This document shows positions 45,048 through 56,570 of a stretch of 64,000 nucleotides of DNA, in pieces. Every line of letters starts with the position of its first letter. Within the stretch, counting starts at the first letter, position 1. Made by a program: the position numbers and the translations under genes. Origin of the DNA: Megaustenia siamemsis (lineage: Eukaryota > Mollusca > Gastropoda > Stylommatophora > Ariophantidae); the NCBI GenBank assembly GCA_032433765.1, contig JAVIAB010000092.1:66640666-66704665 (forward strand), in the 5' to 3' direction. The notes below the pieces were generated by a model, which saw nothing but the letters and a program-made list of their open reading frames with translations, did not search any database and had not been told where the DNA came from.

Positions 45048-46068
45048 TAATGTAAACTCTGTAATTTATACTGAGAGGAAACAGCAATAATAAAATGTAA
45101 CAAAGAGAACTCTACACCTAATTATATAAAAAGAGGAGTATGACAGGGATGCATCCTATCACCAAGCTTATTCAATCTATGCACTGAGCAAATCTTTAAA
45201 AACATAACAGAGATTTCAGGCCTAAACATTAATAGAAAGATAATAAATAACCTAAGATATGATAATTATACTGTATTACCAGCAGAAAATCCTAAAGATC
45301 TACAATTACTTAATGAAATAAAAAATGATAAAAAAATATGGATTAAATATGAATATCAAAAAGACTAAAACTATGATTATAAACAAAAAAAATACTCAAA
45401 ATCTACAAGTGGATATGAAAGTTGAAGGAATAGACCTGGAGACTGTTCAGAGCTACAACTACCTTGGACATACTATAACCAGTGATGGAAAATGTACAAC
45501 TGAAATAAACAAAAGAATAGGAATGGCAAAAAGTAATTTTAATGTCATGAAAAATATACTAACATCAAAACAAATAACACCAGGGCTAAAACTAAGAATA
45601 GCAAAATGTTATATCTTCTCAACATTTCTGTATGGTGCAGAAAAATGGACATTAGATAAGAAAGCAGAACAGAAAATTGAAGCCTTTGAAATGTGGATTT
45701 ATAGAAGAATAGGAAGAATTAGATGGAAAGAAAAGAAAACAAGCAAGGAAGTTTCAAAACAACAAAAAATGAAAATAAAACTACTAAATACAAATCAAAC
45801 AAGGCAAATGAGATTTTTGGGGCATGTTAAAAGACACAACAGCCTACTAAAAGTAATCTTGGAAGGGAAAATACAAGTTAGCAGAAGCAGACAAAAACTA
45901 ACTTGGACAAGTAACATCAAAAGATGGACAAGTCAGCCTATGACAACCTACACCATCAAAGCAGGAGACAGAGCAGAATGGCACTCCATGGTATTGAGTT
46001 ATCACTAAATTTTTACCTTCAACCTTTGGTGCAGAGACGGCACTTAATGAATGAATGAATTAAATCAA
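45048..46068 (+). mobile_element. LINE family C copy
   Basis: A 1021-bp + strand insertion with 10-bp TSD tatcagaata (45038-45047, 46069-46078) and a (gaat)n tail. Starts with GCILSPSLFNL (motif B); motif C is degraded (LRYDNYTVL instead of YADD). Confidence 0.88.
45325..46008 (+). CDS. LINE family C reverse transcriptase C-terminal frame
   Basis: 227 open residues after the degraded motif C: GLNMNIKKTKTM, YNYLGHTITSDGKC, FLYGAEKWTLDKKAEQKIEAFEMWIYRR and RFLGHVKR. The Arg-Gly-rich linker is mutated. It cannot be active since the catalytic box upstream is lost. Confidence 0.8.
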   Translation: MIKKYGLNMNIKKTKTMIINKKNTQNLQVDMKVEGIDLETVQSYNYLGHTITSDGKCTTEINKRIGMAKSNFNVMKNILTSKQITPGLKLRIAKCYIFSTFLYGAEKWTLDKKAEQKIEAFEMWIYRRIGRIRWKEKKTSKEVSKQQKMKIKLLNTNQTRQMRFLGHVKRHNSLLKVILEGKIQVSRSRQKLTWTSNIKRWTSQPMTTYTIKAGDRAEWHSMVLSYH

Positions 46069-46242
46069 TATCAGAATAGCTTAGCGCGACTTCCTGGAAG
46101 TATTATTTATTTATATAACAATAGTGGAAGGAAGATACTGCACAATAGATGATTTGCATAGTAAAAGATTTGTTTATTGAATAGCAAGCATGTGAAAAGC
46201 TGAAAAAGTGAAAGTGTGAAATATTGTGAAGTTATTTTTTGT

Positions 46243-46940
46243 GTTTTATTTCAGTGTGAATAGTAAGAAAACAGAAGTAATGGTCATATCGAAGAAACAA
46301 TCATCACCATCATGCAGCATAAAATTAAACTGGACAAATCTGAAACAAGTGCAACACGTTAAATACTTGGGCGCAATGATAACATCAGATGGAAGATGCA
46401 CCACAGAAATAAAGGGCAGAATAGCTCAGGCCAAAATAGCATTTTCAAGAATTAAAAATATCTTGTGCAGCAAATCTATGTCAATATAAGTGAGAAAGAG
46501 AGTTCATCAGTGCTATATGAAGCCAGTTCTGACCTATGGAAGCGAAACATGGACGGTGGACAAGGAGATGAACAGACGAATGGAGGCCACAGAGATGGGA
46601 TTTCTCAGGGAAGTATTGAGGGTTCCCTGGATGGCTAGAAGGACCAATGAGAAAATTCTCAAGGAGGCCAACACAAAAAGGGAACTCCTAGAAAATAGAG
46701 GGATACAATCAACATTTTTTGGGCACATCATGAGAAGAGGAAAGTTGGAATACTTGGTTATAGCTGGCAAAATAAAAGGAAAGAGAGATCATGAATGACA
46801 AATAGAAAAAATACTGGATGGCTTGGTATCATGGTGTGGGAAACAGTCAACAACAGAGCTGATAGGATGTACTGTAGATAGAAAATTGTGGAAGGACATA
46901 ATCGCCTATGCCAACCGGTATGGCACATGATGATGATGAT
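46243..46940 (+). mobile_element. LINE family D copy, 3' part
   Basis: Reads KKTEVMVISKKQSSPSCSIK, VKYLGAMITSDGRC, VLTYGSETWTVDKEMNRRMEATEM, RVPWMARRTNEK and GHIMRRGK, then the 3' end ggtatggcacatgatgatgat. One stop (near 46489) splits the frame. Confidence 0.85.
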
Positions 46941-47030
46941 ATTTTTGTAACAATAAGAAAGAAGCAAATTCCTTTATCATGATTATGGTTCATCATCAGT
47001 AACTTTCCTTAACATTTTCTATTTAAACAG

Positions 47031-47235
47031 ACGGATAACCATGACTTTCGATCCTAATCAAACATTGCTCCATACATCAGTGGTAGTTTTAACCGATGAC
47101 ATACCAGAGGATGTAGAAAGTTTTTCAATGATGTTGACCTCTCCAACAGGAGGAGCTGAGATCGGTCCAATGAAAAGTGTCACTGTCTCAATTCTTACTA
47201 ATGATGATGCCCATGGTGTCATTGAGTTTGCCCAG
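47031..47235 (+). CDS. ADGRV1: ADGRV1 exon 19: C-terminal half of interrupted Calx-beta f, start of next
   Basis: Acceptor aaacag, donor cag|gtatta; phase 2 in, phase 0 out. Encodes ITMTFDPNQTLLHTSVVVLTDD, IPEDVESFSMML, SPTGGAEIG, VSILTNDDAHGVIEFAQ. It completes the Calx-beta fold started in exons 12-13. Confidence 0.93.
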
Positions 47236-47409
47236 GTATTAAATTTTATAGTGACATCAATTTAAGAAAAGAAGCAGACATTGTATTTTTATGTTTTAAT
47301 TTGATCAGAATGTATAAATCAGTTTTTATGGATTATTATATTAAAACTACAAGGGTTTATAATTTTATTGTATTGTTTAAAAATTGTTGATATAGATTAA
47401 ATTGCAATT

Positions 47410-47470
47410 ATTGAGGGCTGAGTGGTCTAGAGGTAAGATGTCGGCCTGGGTTCAGTTACTAACTACCATA
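47410..47470 (+). mobile_element. Possible tRNA-derived SINE head
   Basis: gggctgagtggtctagagg (A-box-like) and gggttcagttac (B-box-like) are spaced as in a tRNA, but the rest of a cloverleaf is not convincing. It is probably the head of another SINE; the end is unclear. Confidence 0.4.
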
Positions 47471-48009
47471 GGTGTAAGAAATTTTGAAAACATGAAAGCT
47501 GTAGTTTCTTTGTGGCTTTAAACCCCCCTCCCTGTTTGTTGGTAATGAGAGCTGATGTTTAGCCTTCTTGGATACTGGCTAAAAACAGGAGTTCTTGTTC
47601 ATTTTGCTCATGTTAAGAGCTCTTTGCAATTTGAAATTGAACAGAGTGGGCCAAAAATGGCCATTGCCCAAGCAAAATTGATAGAAAAAAATCTACACAA
47701 AGTGTTAAATCTCTTGATGATAAAAAAATTTGAATACCTCTGAAGTTGGAGAATATCTGCCTGTATGATGAGAGATACCTGAGTACATGGCCACTGATAT
47801 GAAAAAAAGGGGGAAAAAAGTTATAGGTACATAAAGTTTTGTCCCTAGTGACTTTGCTAAAGAGATAAAGCTGACATGTACACAAGTTGTTTGGTGAGAT
47901 ACAATGTGGGTTCTGTGCAAGGTCTGATGCATGTGTACACACACACATTTGTTATTTCTGTGCATGTGTGTTTTATGTTACTGAAAATGTAATGTAACTT
48001 TCTTTGCAG

Positions 48010-48168
48010 GATTCCCTCTCAGTGTTTGTAGAAGAAAAGAACAATGAAGACAATATTGTCCAGTTAAATCTTACCAGGCGCTTGGGCTTTTATGGTCACA
48101 TCACTGTGGAGTGGATGGCTACAGGAGATCAAAGTGGAACTGGAGACATTACACCTCTTTCAGGACAG
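48010..48168 (+). CDS. ADGRV1: ADGRV1 exon 20: Calx-beta g, first part
   Basis: Acceptor tttgcag, donor cag|gtgcat, phase 0 at both ends. Encodes SLSVFVEEKNNEDNIVQLNL, RLGFYGHITVEW and GDITPLSGQ. Confidence 0.93.
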
Positions 48169-48256
48169 GTGCATTTGCTTACAATTTAAATATATAATAA
48201 TAGTAATAATTTACATTGCAAAATTTTGTTATAGCAGAAATGTGATATAATTAATC

Positions 48257-49275
48257 ATCATACAGTTGATTACCATGTAGTGCCATTCCATTCTGTCTCT
48301 TGCTTTCATAGTGCATTTTGTCATAGACTGACTTGTCCATCTTTTGATGTAACTCATCCATGGTGTCTTGGTCTGCTTCTGCCTCTTTTACCCTGTATTT
48401 TCCCTTCCAAGATTACTTTTAGCAGGCTGCTGTGTCTTTTAACTCTTTCCATACGGAAGCTTTTTATTGATGCAACGGAAGAGATTTTAGAGACAAAATT
48501 GTTCATGGTTTTAAGAATCAATCTAGATATTTATATTTATCTAACATATAACATATTATATATGGATGTTTAGATAATTGAACAAGGTATTATATTTCAT
48601 CATTATCAAGATGATACAAGATATGTAAAAAGAAAATGGTTTGATGGCGTTCACACTAATCAAATTGAGCGCGGCGCATTATGCGGCGAAACATACCCTG
48701 CCGAAATAGGCATGGCGCACAGTGCGGCGAAACGTACAGAAAGAGTTAACATGCCCTAAAAATCAAATTTGTCTTGTTTGAATTATGTTTAGTAGTTCTC
48801 TTTTCATTTTTTGTTGTGTTGAAAATTCATCACTTGTTTTCTTTTTTTTTCCATCTAATTCCTCCTATTCTTCTATAAATCCACATTTCAACGGCTTCAA
48901 TTTTCTGTTCTGTTTTCTTATGTAATGCCCATGTTTCTGCACCAAACAGGAATGTTGAGAAGATATAACATTTTGCTATTCTTAGTTTTAGCCCTCGTGT
49001 TATTTGTTTTGTTGTTAGTATATTTTTCATGGCGGTATTATTACTTTTTGCCATTCCTATTCTTTTGTTTATTTCAGTTTTACATTTTCTATCACTGGTT
49101 ATAGTATGTCCAAGGTAGTTGTAGTTCTGAACTGTCTCCAGGTATTTTCCTTCAACTTTGATAGGTTTTGAATATTATCTTTGTTTATGATCATAGTTTT
49201 AGTCTTTTTGATATTCATATCTAATCCATATTTTTTGCTTGTCATCTTGTTTATTTCATTAAGTAATTCTATTAA
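48257..49275 (-). mobile_element. LINE family C copy interrupted by a MITE
   Basis: The minus strand carries the family C 3' region (SNIKRWTSQ-type) and, upstream, WIYRRIGGIRWKKK and FLFGAETWALHKK. A 303-bp MITE splits it at ttttaacatgcc. The uninterrupted relative at 61710-62194 shows the empty site. Confidence 0.85.
48443..48745. mobile_element. TTAA-flanked MITE, copy 2
   Basis: 303 bp between TTAA copies (48439-48442, 48746-48749), inserted in a family C LINE. The empty target gtcttttaacatgccc is preserved at 61911-61926, which proves the TTAA duplication. Confidence 0.9.
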
Positions 49276-49299
49276 AGATAAACATAATTTTTACCATTT

Positions 49300-49760
49300 C
49301 TTTCCTTCCTCATTTTTTGGAACCTGATTTGAGAGACGCTGGTCTATAGTTCCATAATTTGCTTGATCCTTTTTTCCATAATTTTGGCATGTAATATTCC
49401 CATATGGCTGAGAAAGGAGATTCATGCCACCTTTCTTGTTCCATATTGGCGTGATGATTGCCTGCTGCCAGACTTTTGGAACTTTCTTTTGTTGCCATGC
49501 TGCCTTGAATATTCGGAACAGGCATGTAACTCTGTTTATCCTTCTGCTGCTTTTATTTCTATTGGTATGTTGACTGCTGCGCTCTACCCTGTGCTTTATT
49601 TCTTGGTGTATATTTTATTACTTCTTTGACTTCTTCTTTCATGATGTTGGGTTCAATGTTTGTGCTATCTTGTGTGGTTTTTGTTATATTATTGGTAGCT
49701 GGTGCCTTGTTCAATAGGTCTTTGAAATATTCTTTCCATCTTTTTTACTAATCTTGTTTG
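49300..49760 (-). mobile_element. LINE family B internal fragment, decayed
   Basis: The minus strand reads FRIFKAAWQQKKVPKVWQQAIITPIW, close to the family B sequence before motif A, with stops and indels. Confidence 0.7.
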
Positions 49761-49791
49761 TTTAATATTGGCTGTCTTTCTTTGTCATTTA

Positions 49792-50111
49792 TGAATTCAG
49801 TGGGATCAAAATTTTCTTTTCTTGCTGTTGTAGTTTTTTGCATTGGTTTAGCTGAATTATTATTTATTTTGTTATGATGTTTCATCTTCGCTAACATAGT
49901 GAGTTGCACTGAACTGTTTTGCACTTTGCAGTTCAATTCATTCATTTTCAATGAATTCAGTGGAATCATAATTTTCTTTTCTTGCTGTTGTAGTTTTTTG
50001 CATTAGTTTAGCTGAATTATTATTTATTTTGTTATGATGTTTCATCTTCGCTAACATAGTGAGTTGCACTGAACTGTTTTGCACTTTGCAGTACAATTAA
50101 TTCATTTTCAA
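49792..50111. repeat. 160-bp tandem duplication
   Basis: Two units (49792-49951 and 49952-50111) starting tgaattcagtg, differing at only a few positions. Part of the unit derives from the family B fragment beside it. Confidence 0.9.
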
Positions 50112-50386
50112 TATGCATTTATTCAGGACAGCTTTACTAATCTTAGGTTTAGCAAAAAAAATTTCACTTCTCTGGCTCATTAACTCTTTCTGTACGTTTC
50201 GCAGCACTGTGCGCCATGCCTATTTCAGCAGCGTACGTTTCGCCGCATAGTGCGCCACGTTCAATTTGATTAGTGTGAATGCTATCAAACCATATTCTTT
50301 TTACATATATTGTATCATCTTGATATTGATGAAATCTAATACCTTGTTCAATTATCTAAACATTCATATACAACATGTTATATGTT

Positions 50387-51571
50387 CTATCTATCTATTG
50401 ACCTTTCGAACCGTAGCCGGCCCATAGGGCGTAGACCAAGATACTCCTTTTCTTATCTGAATTTCTGTTCTAGCAGATTTCAATTCTTTTAAAGATATTT
50501 TATCAAATTTCGCCATTTGTCTCTGTTCTGTGCAAGCAGCTCTATCTCATTGAGGGAGTCGAATCCTGCTGCTCTTGCTTCTCTCATCAATGTTTTTCTC
50601 AGTGTCTCTCTGGTCTTCCTCTTTTTCTCCTACCTGTTGTTTCCCACATGAGGGCTTGCTTTGCTATTCGGTTATTATCTCTTCTCATCACATGTCCAAC
50701 ATATGACCATCGTCTTTTCTTTATTACTGGAGATATTAGTGGTTGATTGGCGATTTCTCTAATTTCCTCGTTTGTTTTGAATTCGTTCCACGCTATACCA
50801 AGTATTTTCCTTAGACATTTATTTTCGAATGCGTTTCAACTTTGTTTCTATATCTCTTGTTGTTTTCCAGCTTTCACACGCATACATAAGGGTTGATAGT
50901 AGATTTGATTTGAATAGTCTAAGTTTTGTGTTTGTGCTGATGAGTTTTGATTTCCACAACTTTTCAAGGCTTCTGAAAGACATTGCTGCTTTAGCTATTC
51001 TGATTCTAATTTCTTTGCTTGTATCCCCTTCTCGATCAATGTGACTTCCTAGATAGTTAAAGTGATCAATCTCTTCCACTGGTTTGTTTTCCATGTATAT
51101 TTTGTCATCTGTTGGAATTAAACTTTTCATGACTTTAGTCTTTTCATGATTGATCTCAAGCCCAATTTTGCTGGCTATTGATGATAGTTCATTTGTGTTT
51201 TCCTGCATCGTTTTTATTTGACTGCTGATGAGAACTATGTCATCAACAAAGTCGAGGTCCTCCAAATGGTCTCCTTGTATCCATTTGATGCCTTTATTAC
51301 CAGTGCAGCATTTCTTCATTATGAAGTCCATAACAATTCCAAATAACAAGGGCGATAAAATACATCCTTGTTTAACCCCAGTTTCTATTGGGAAACATTC
51401 GCTCAGTCCTTCCTCTGTTCGAGCTGCACATGTGTAACCATCATACATGTTTTTGATAATATTTAGGATTTTTGATGGTAAGCCATATTGCTTCAGAATT
51501 TTCCACAAAGAATCTCTATGAATACTATCAAATGCTTTTTTGAAGTCGATGAAGTTAAGTACAAAAGGTTT
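50387..51571 (-). mobile_element. LINE family A, second long copy
   Basis: A 1185-bp minus-strand insertion with 12-bp TSD atgttatatgtt (50375-50386, 51572-51583), inside the MITE. It extends further 5' than the 40013 copy (FIDFKKAFDSIHRDSLWKIL, motif A). Confidence 0.92.
50819..51508 (-). pseudogene. Family A reverse transcriptase, frameshifted, catalytic box altered
   Basis: 229 residues nearly identical to the 40108-41136 frame. Motif C reads FVDDIVLISS instead of FADD, and an extra T near 50834 (gcgtttcaac versus gcgttcaac) shifts the frame after ETKL. The upstream motif A is in another open segment. Confidence 0.88.
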
Positions 51572-51984
51572 ATGTTATATGTTAGATAAATATAAATATC
51601 TAGATTGATTCTTAAAACCATGAACAATTTTGTCTCTAAAATCTCTTCCGTTGCGTCGATAAAAAGCTTCCGTACGGAAAGAGTTAATATTTGTGTCACC
51701 TATTTTTTAATATTATAAACTAGTATATTTTATAGCTCAGTTTTAATAATCAAATATATAATATAATGATAATAGTAATTTTGTAAAAATTTTTAAAAAA
51801 AAAAGGTGAATTAAAAACCTTTATTGATACTTTAAACAATAAATTAGGTATCGCATGCTTAGATTTACTTTTAATTTTCTATAGATTCTTTGTTGTAAAA
51901 TGTATTACTTTTATGACTTGGTTCAATTTGCAAAGTAATTTTCTTTTTCTTTTTGTCTCATTTATTTTAAATTATAATAATTAG

Positions 51985-52132
51985 GTGGAATTTGCTACTG
52001 GACAGTCTGCTGCCTTTATTGCTTTGACAGTAAGAAACGACAGTGAACCAGAGTTTGCTGAAGTGACGTATGTTAAGCTTACTCGGGTTGTGGATAGTGA
52101 AACTGATGTGGGTTCAAAGAAAGCCAAACTAG
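51985..52132 (+). CDS. ADGRV1: ADGRV1 exon 21: Calx-beta g, second part
   Basis: Acceptor attag, donor ctag|gtatca; phase 0 in, phase 1 out. Encodes VEFATGQSAAFIALTVRND, SEPEFAEVTYVKL and a loop ending KKAKL. Confidence 0.92.
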
Positions 52133-52194
52133 GTATCACTTTTTAAAATATTATCTTAGCTATTGTTTTATTGTTTCATAGATAGTAGACAAGT

Positions 52195-52555
52195 AAATGA
52201 AAAGATGATTAGAGACCACAGAGATAGGACTTCTCAGCAGAATGTTGAGTTTCATGGGCAGCCAAAAATAAAAATTAAGAAATTCTTCATAAGGCCAATA
52301 TAGAAACGGAGAGCTTCTCAAAACATCATAATGAAATCATCAACATTTTTCAGGCACATCATGAGAAGATAAAAGTTGAAATACTTGGTTGCAATTGGCA
52401 AAATATAAGGATGACAAAGAGTAAAGATACTAGATAGTTTGATGTTGTGGCACAGTAAACAGTCAACGACAGAATTAATATGATGCGCAGATGATAGAGA
52501 ATTGTGGAGGAACATGATTGCCTACTCCAACTGGTACAGCACACAATGATGATAC
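52195..52555 (+). mobile_element. LINE family D 3' fragment, decayed
   Basis: Matches 46580-46940 (gaggccacagagatggga; caggcacatcatgagaagat; ggtacagcacacaatgatgat) with many substitutions. Confidence 0.75.
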
Positions 52556-53408
52556 GTATCACCAGTCACCACAGAAATGAATTAAAATTTGCAACTTTTT
52601 AAAGTTAAAATTTAGAAAAATTATGAATTGGCAACTTTTGACCCATGAGCAGGCATCAATAACACATTGCTCATTGATCTAGCCTCTCCTACCTTTTATT
52701 GTCATAACAAAAATTAAAAAATGATAAATAAGCTATGCCCTTGTTTGAAATTATTTTATTTTAATTAATGATAATATACAATTTTTACATAGAAACACCC
52801 GACCTTATCTAACCTCAAACTTTGATTTAGAAAAATATTTTTTGACAACAATTATAAAATCTGCATCTATATCACATTGGTTGATGTTGTATCTGGAACT
52901 ATTTTAGTTACATACATTGTTACTTTTGCATAATATCTTTAAAATCTGTCTGAAATAAGCACCTTCTACAACACTGAGAAAGTTGTCCTGAGACTACAAA
53001 AATGGGATAAAGAGCAACACAAGAAGAGTATAGTGATTATAAAGATGGATTGAGAGTATATGTATTAGATGTAGCATACAAAAAACTCACAAACAAAAAA
53101 GCTTACCATTTACCACCTGCTGAAATAGTTTGATCACTTAAAGGTGCTTAGAGTACAGTTATGTGAAACATGTGAACCAGTAAAGTGTTATTTTCTTAAC
53201 ATTGTATAATTTTAAATTTTACTTCAACTGGCTGTCTTTTAACCTAAACATAATTATAATAATTGTTTATTCTTACAATGTCTCTTTTAAATTTGCCAAA
53301 ATTGCGGGCACTGCTGTTTTTAAAAAAAAATATTTTTTTTAAGTATTTTGCCAAGAAATAGACTAGAATAATTTATAAATGTATTCTTAACATTGTTATT
53401 CTCTTCAG
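52556..53408. other. Intron 21 remainder, nothing recognised
   Basis: AT-rich; no exon, ORF or repeat family seen. Confidence 0.5.
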
Positions 53409-53580
53409 GTGACAATTATGTGTCAGTGGTGACGGTATTAGCAAATGACTCTCCATATGGTGTTGTGTCATGGGAGAAGACTTCAGTCACTGTGACAGAA
53501 CCTGTGGGTACTGACCAGGCAGTGGATCTTGTTGTCATCCGCCAACAAGGCTTAGAAAAGATTATAAGAGTGGATTATGC
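53409..53580 (+). CDS. ADGRV1: ADGRV1 exon 22: end of Calx-beta g, start of h
   Basis: Acceptor tcttcag, donor tatgc|gtaagc; phase 1 in, phase 2 out. Encodes VSVVTVLANDSPYGVVSW, SVTVTEPVG and VDLVVIRQQGLEKIIRVDY. Confidence 0.93.
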
Positions 53581-54720
53581 GTAAGCATTGTTGCATAAAA
53601 ACTAAAATTATTGTTTTTTTCATTTATGAGGTGTGTCTGGGATTTTCTGTGGGGCTGGAGATTAAAGACTGCTTGCCCAGTGCAGATGCCACAAGGTGTT
53701 TAGATCAGATTTGTTATTTTAATTTTGATGTAAAAAAACTATTTTGACCCTACCACTATTCAACTCAATGTTCACCTTATTTTGAATAACAATTCGCTTA
53801 AATCAAATTTGGCCATCAGCTCTCCCATATTATTCTTTTCTATTCTATTCTATTAATTGAATCAGTTTCGTTGTAGTTGTGACATCCCCATACCAGCTCT
53901 ACAGCATATCCCAGCATTTCTCAAAGAGTATGCACTCTGATTGTTCTTGTAAGGTGTTGATTGTAGGTACATCTGCCTTTCCCACTAAGCACTCCCGATC
54001 AATTAGACCCCTTTTCCACCTTTAGTCTCCTCAGTCTCTCAATGTATATATCATTGTCCCACCCATTCTTCTTCAATTCTCTGAAAGAATAAACTGTTGA
54101 AATTGGTCTCACAGAATGAGACATTTGCAAAAGATATAATGATTTTTGTTAGAGAGTCACTCCAAAATATTACAAATATATTTTTAAAAAATCTATTGTA
54201 TGCAATTTTAGGTGATCATAGCTGTATGAAACATAATGTTTTAAAGTTTTAAAGAAAGTAAAAAAAAAAGAACAAAGAAAGTTGGAATATTTGGTTACAA
54301 CTGGCAAAAAACAGGAAAAGAGAGATCGTGGATGACAAAAAAAGAAGATACTAGATAGCTTGGTGTCATGGCATGGAAAACAGTCAACAATAGAATTGAT
54401 ATGATGCAACTGGATAGAAAATTGTCGAAGGTCATGATCACCTACGCCAGGGATGGCCAATTTCTTTCAAATGGCGGGCCACTTTTTTATTATTTTTTTT
54501 GTGGCGGGCCACACACATAACATCAATACAAATAAACTTGGCATTTGTTTTAAGGTAATATTTTTTTTATTTATCAGCATTATTTGCTTACATAAATCAT
54601 TTTATTGCAACAGAGTTAAAAATGCCTAGTTGATTTATAAAAATGAATACAATTTGCTATTTATATTGTTTAACAAACATGTTTTAGTTAGGTCATTTTA
54701 AAGTTGACATGTAACAAACC

Positions 54721-56570
54721 TTAATGAGAACAATGAGGACGTTCATGTGCAGCAACAAGTTCACCAAAGTCAATGCGTAAAGATGATGATGATATTCCTA
54801 ATAAATCCTGAAGGTGGCCATCAGTGAGTCGGTTTCTTTGTGACGATTTAATCTCCTTCATTGTTGAAAAAGCGCATTCATATATATATGTGCTTCCGAA
54901 TATAGAAGTAATTTTCAAACTGAAATCACTCAATGCGGGATATTTTTCCTGTGGCACAAGTTTCCAAAAATCAACTCTTATCTCCATCCTTGATTGGAAA
55001 AAGGGGTCACTCTGGAGGTTACATAACTCCAACTGAAAAGTGTCATGTTGTTGGAAAATGTCACACTTCATAGGGTTGTTAAACAATGCCAGTTCTGGTC
55101 GTATACCACTGAAGTCAGAAAATCGTTCATTGAATTGCTCCAATAGTTTGTCTAACATTAATACAGAAAATTTGAAATCAGTGTCACTGCGCTCCTCAAT
55201 CAATTCTTTGCACGAAGGAAAATGAATGAAGTTTTCTTTGGCCAGGGTAAATCTAAAAACTTTTAGTTGACTTATAAATCCATCAAGGGAGCCGCGATAG
55301 CTCAGTGGTTAGTGAACTGGACTACCACGGACAAGGGGTAGGGTTCGATCCCAACCGACGGCTCCGGGTTCACCCAGCCTTAAATGGGTACCGGATTTTT
55401 TTCTGGGAAAGTAAAGCAGCACGGGCGTAATACTGACCACATTACCCCAAAAATCATGTGCTGAAGGTCTGTAAAATATAGGGTCACTAACACCATATTT
55501 CCCTATACGCCACTTGGCGTGACGGGGGTACTTTACTTTACTTTATAAATCCATCTATGTGTCCTACCAAATCTGAGACTGTTTGGGAACGTCCCTGTAG
55601 CTTCACGTTGAGTTCATTCATGTGCTGGGTGATATCAGTTAAAAAGGCCTATACGCTGTTAAAATGTGGATCAGACATTTTTCTGATCAGTTCTTTGTTG
55701 GTATCATGTTTCTCTAAAAACTGCTTTATCTCGTTTCTCAAAGCAAAAAACCTTCTCAAACAATTCCCTCTGCTTAGCCAGCGTACTTGTGTGTAGAGCA
55801 CCAAATCGCCATGTTCCGCCTCAACTTCTGATAGAAAATTTATAAACTGTTGGTGTGTCAAAGACCGATTCCTGCCTTTTATTAAATTCACACACTTTAT
55901 TACAGTTTTCATAACACCCTCCACGTCTAGAATCTTGCCACACAGCGTCTCCTGGTGTATAATGCAGTGTAATGCTGGGCAATGGATTCCAGCCTTTCTT
56001 AATAATCCAACTAGACCTGTTTAAGTACCACACATTGACTTAGCGCCATCTGTCACTATTGCTGAAAGTCTGTTTATGTCACCGATACCGTTAACAACTT
56101 TCATAACAGAGTTATCAATGTCTTGACCTTTGGTCATATTATGCAATGAATCTAAAGCTAGTAGCTCTTCATTGATAATAAAGTCTTTTGAAACAGTTCT
56201 TATAAAAATTAAAAGTTGTGACTTTACGAAGTCACCGTCACATAATGATTTTTTTTATTTCGCTATCTCTGCGCTTACAACAAATGATGCCATTAAGGAA
56301 CTTGTTTGTTTTGTTGTTAATGTAGTAAAAACAGATTTCTGAGCACTAACCTTTTTCTTCAAATCGCACACAAGTGTAGAACGTATTGTACCAATGTAGT
56401 CCTTGTATTTAGCGGCGTGATGCTGTGTGTAATGCCGTTTAAGATTATACTCTTTATTTACAGACAACACTTGCAAACACACAAGGCACTGTGGTTTGCT
56501 ATCCTTATTGTTGATAAATAAAAAATCATGTTCCCATTTTTGTGTGAAAAAATCTGATTTTTTTCATTTA
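54721..56570 (-). pseudogene. hAT transposase, GTF2IRD2/Charlie-like
   Basis: The reading is scattered over several minus-strand frames. An N-terminal BED-type finger holds QCLVCLQVLSVNKEYNLKRHY and a HH pair (about 56410-56500). The middle has LTHQQFINFLSEVEAEHGDLVLYTQVRWLSRG (about 55760-55860). Then come TDITQHMNELNVKLQG and the C-terminal dimerisation region with FWKLVPQEKYPALSDFSLKI and STYIYECAFSTMKEIKSS. The order and motifs are those of the hAT-Charlie transposases that gave rise to vertebrate GTF2IRD2. At least one stop (near 55650) and the SINE at 55285-55542 break it. The Charlie assignment is inference. Confidence 0.85.
55285..55542 (+). mobile_element. SINE-2, complete copy with tRNA head
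   Basis: 258 bp with 13-bp TSD ttataaatccatc (55272-55284, 55543-55555). The head reads gccgcgatagctcagtggtt (A box) and gggttcgatccc (B box) at tRNA spacing. The tail is (cttta)n. It sits inside the hAT transposase. Confidence 0.93.

Larger units (their letters stand above)
50184..51683. mobile_element. TTAA-flanked MITE, copy 3, split by a LINE
   Basis: Inverted relative to copies 1 and 2. TTAA at 50180-50183 and 51684-51687. Removing the LINE and one 12-bp TSD copy leaves 303 bases, the exact length of copy 2. Confidence 0.9.

Noticed and set aside
55285..55365. Possible functional tRNA gene
   Set aside because: The A and B boxes are good, but it is the head of a dispersed SINE with TSD and tail, with two other copies in the window.
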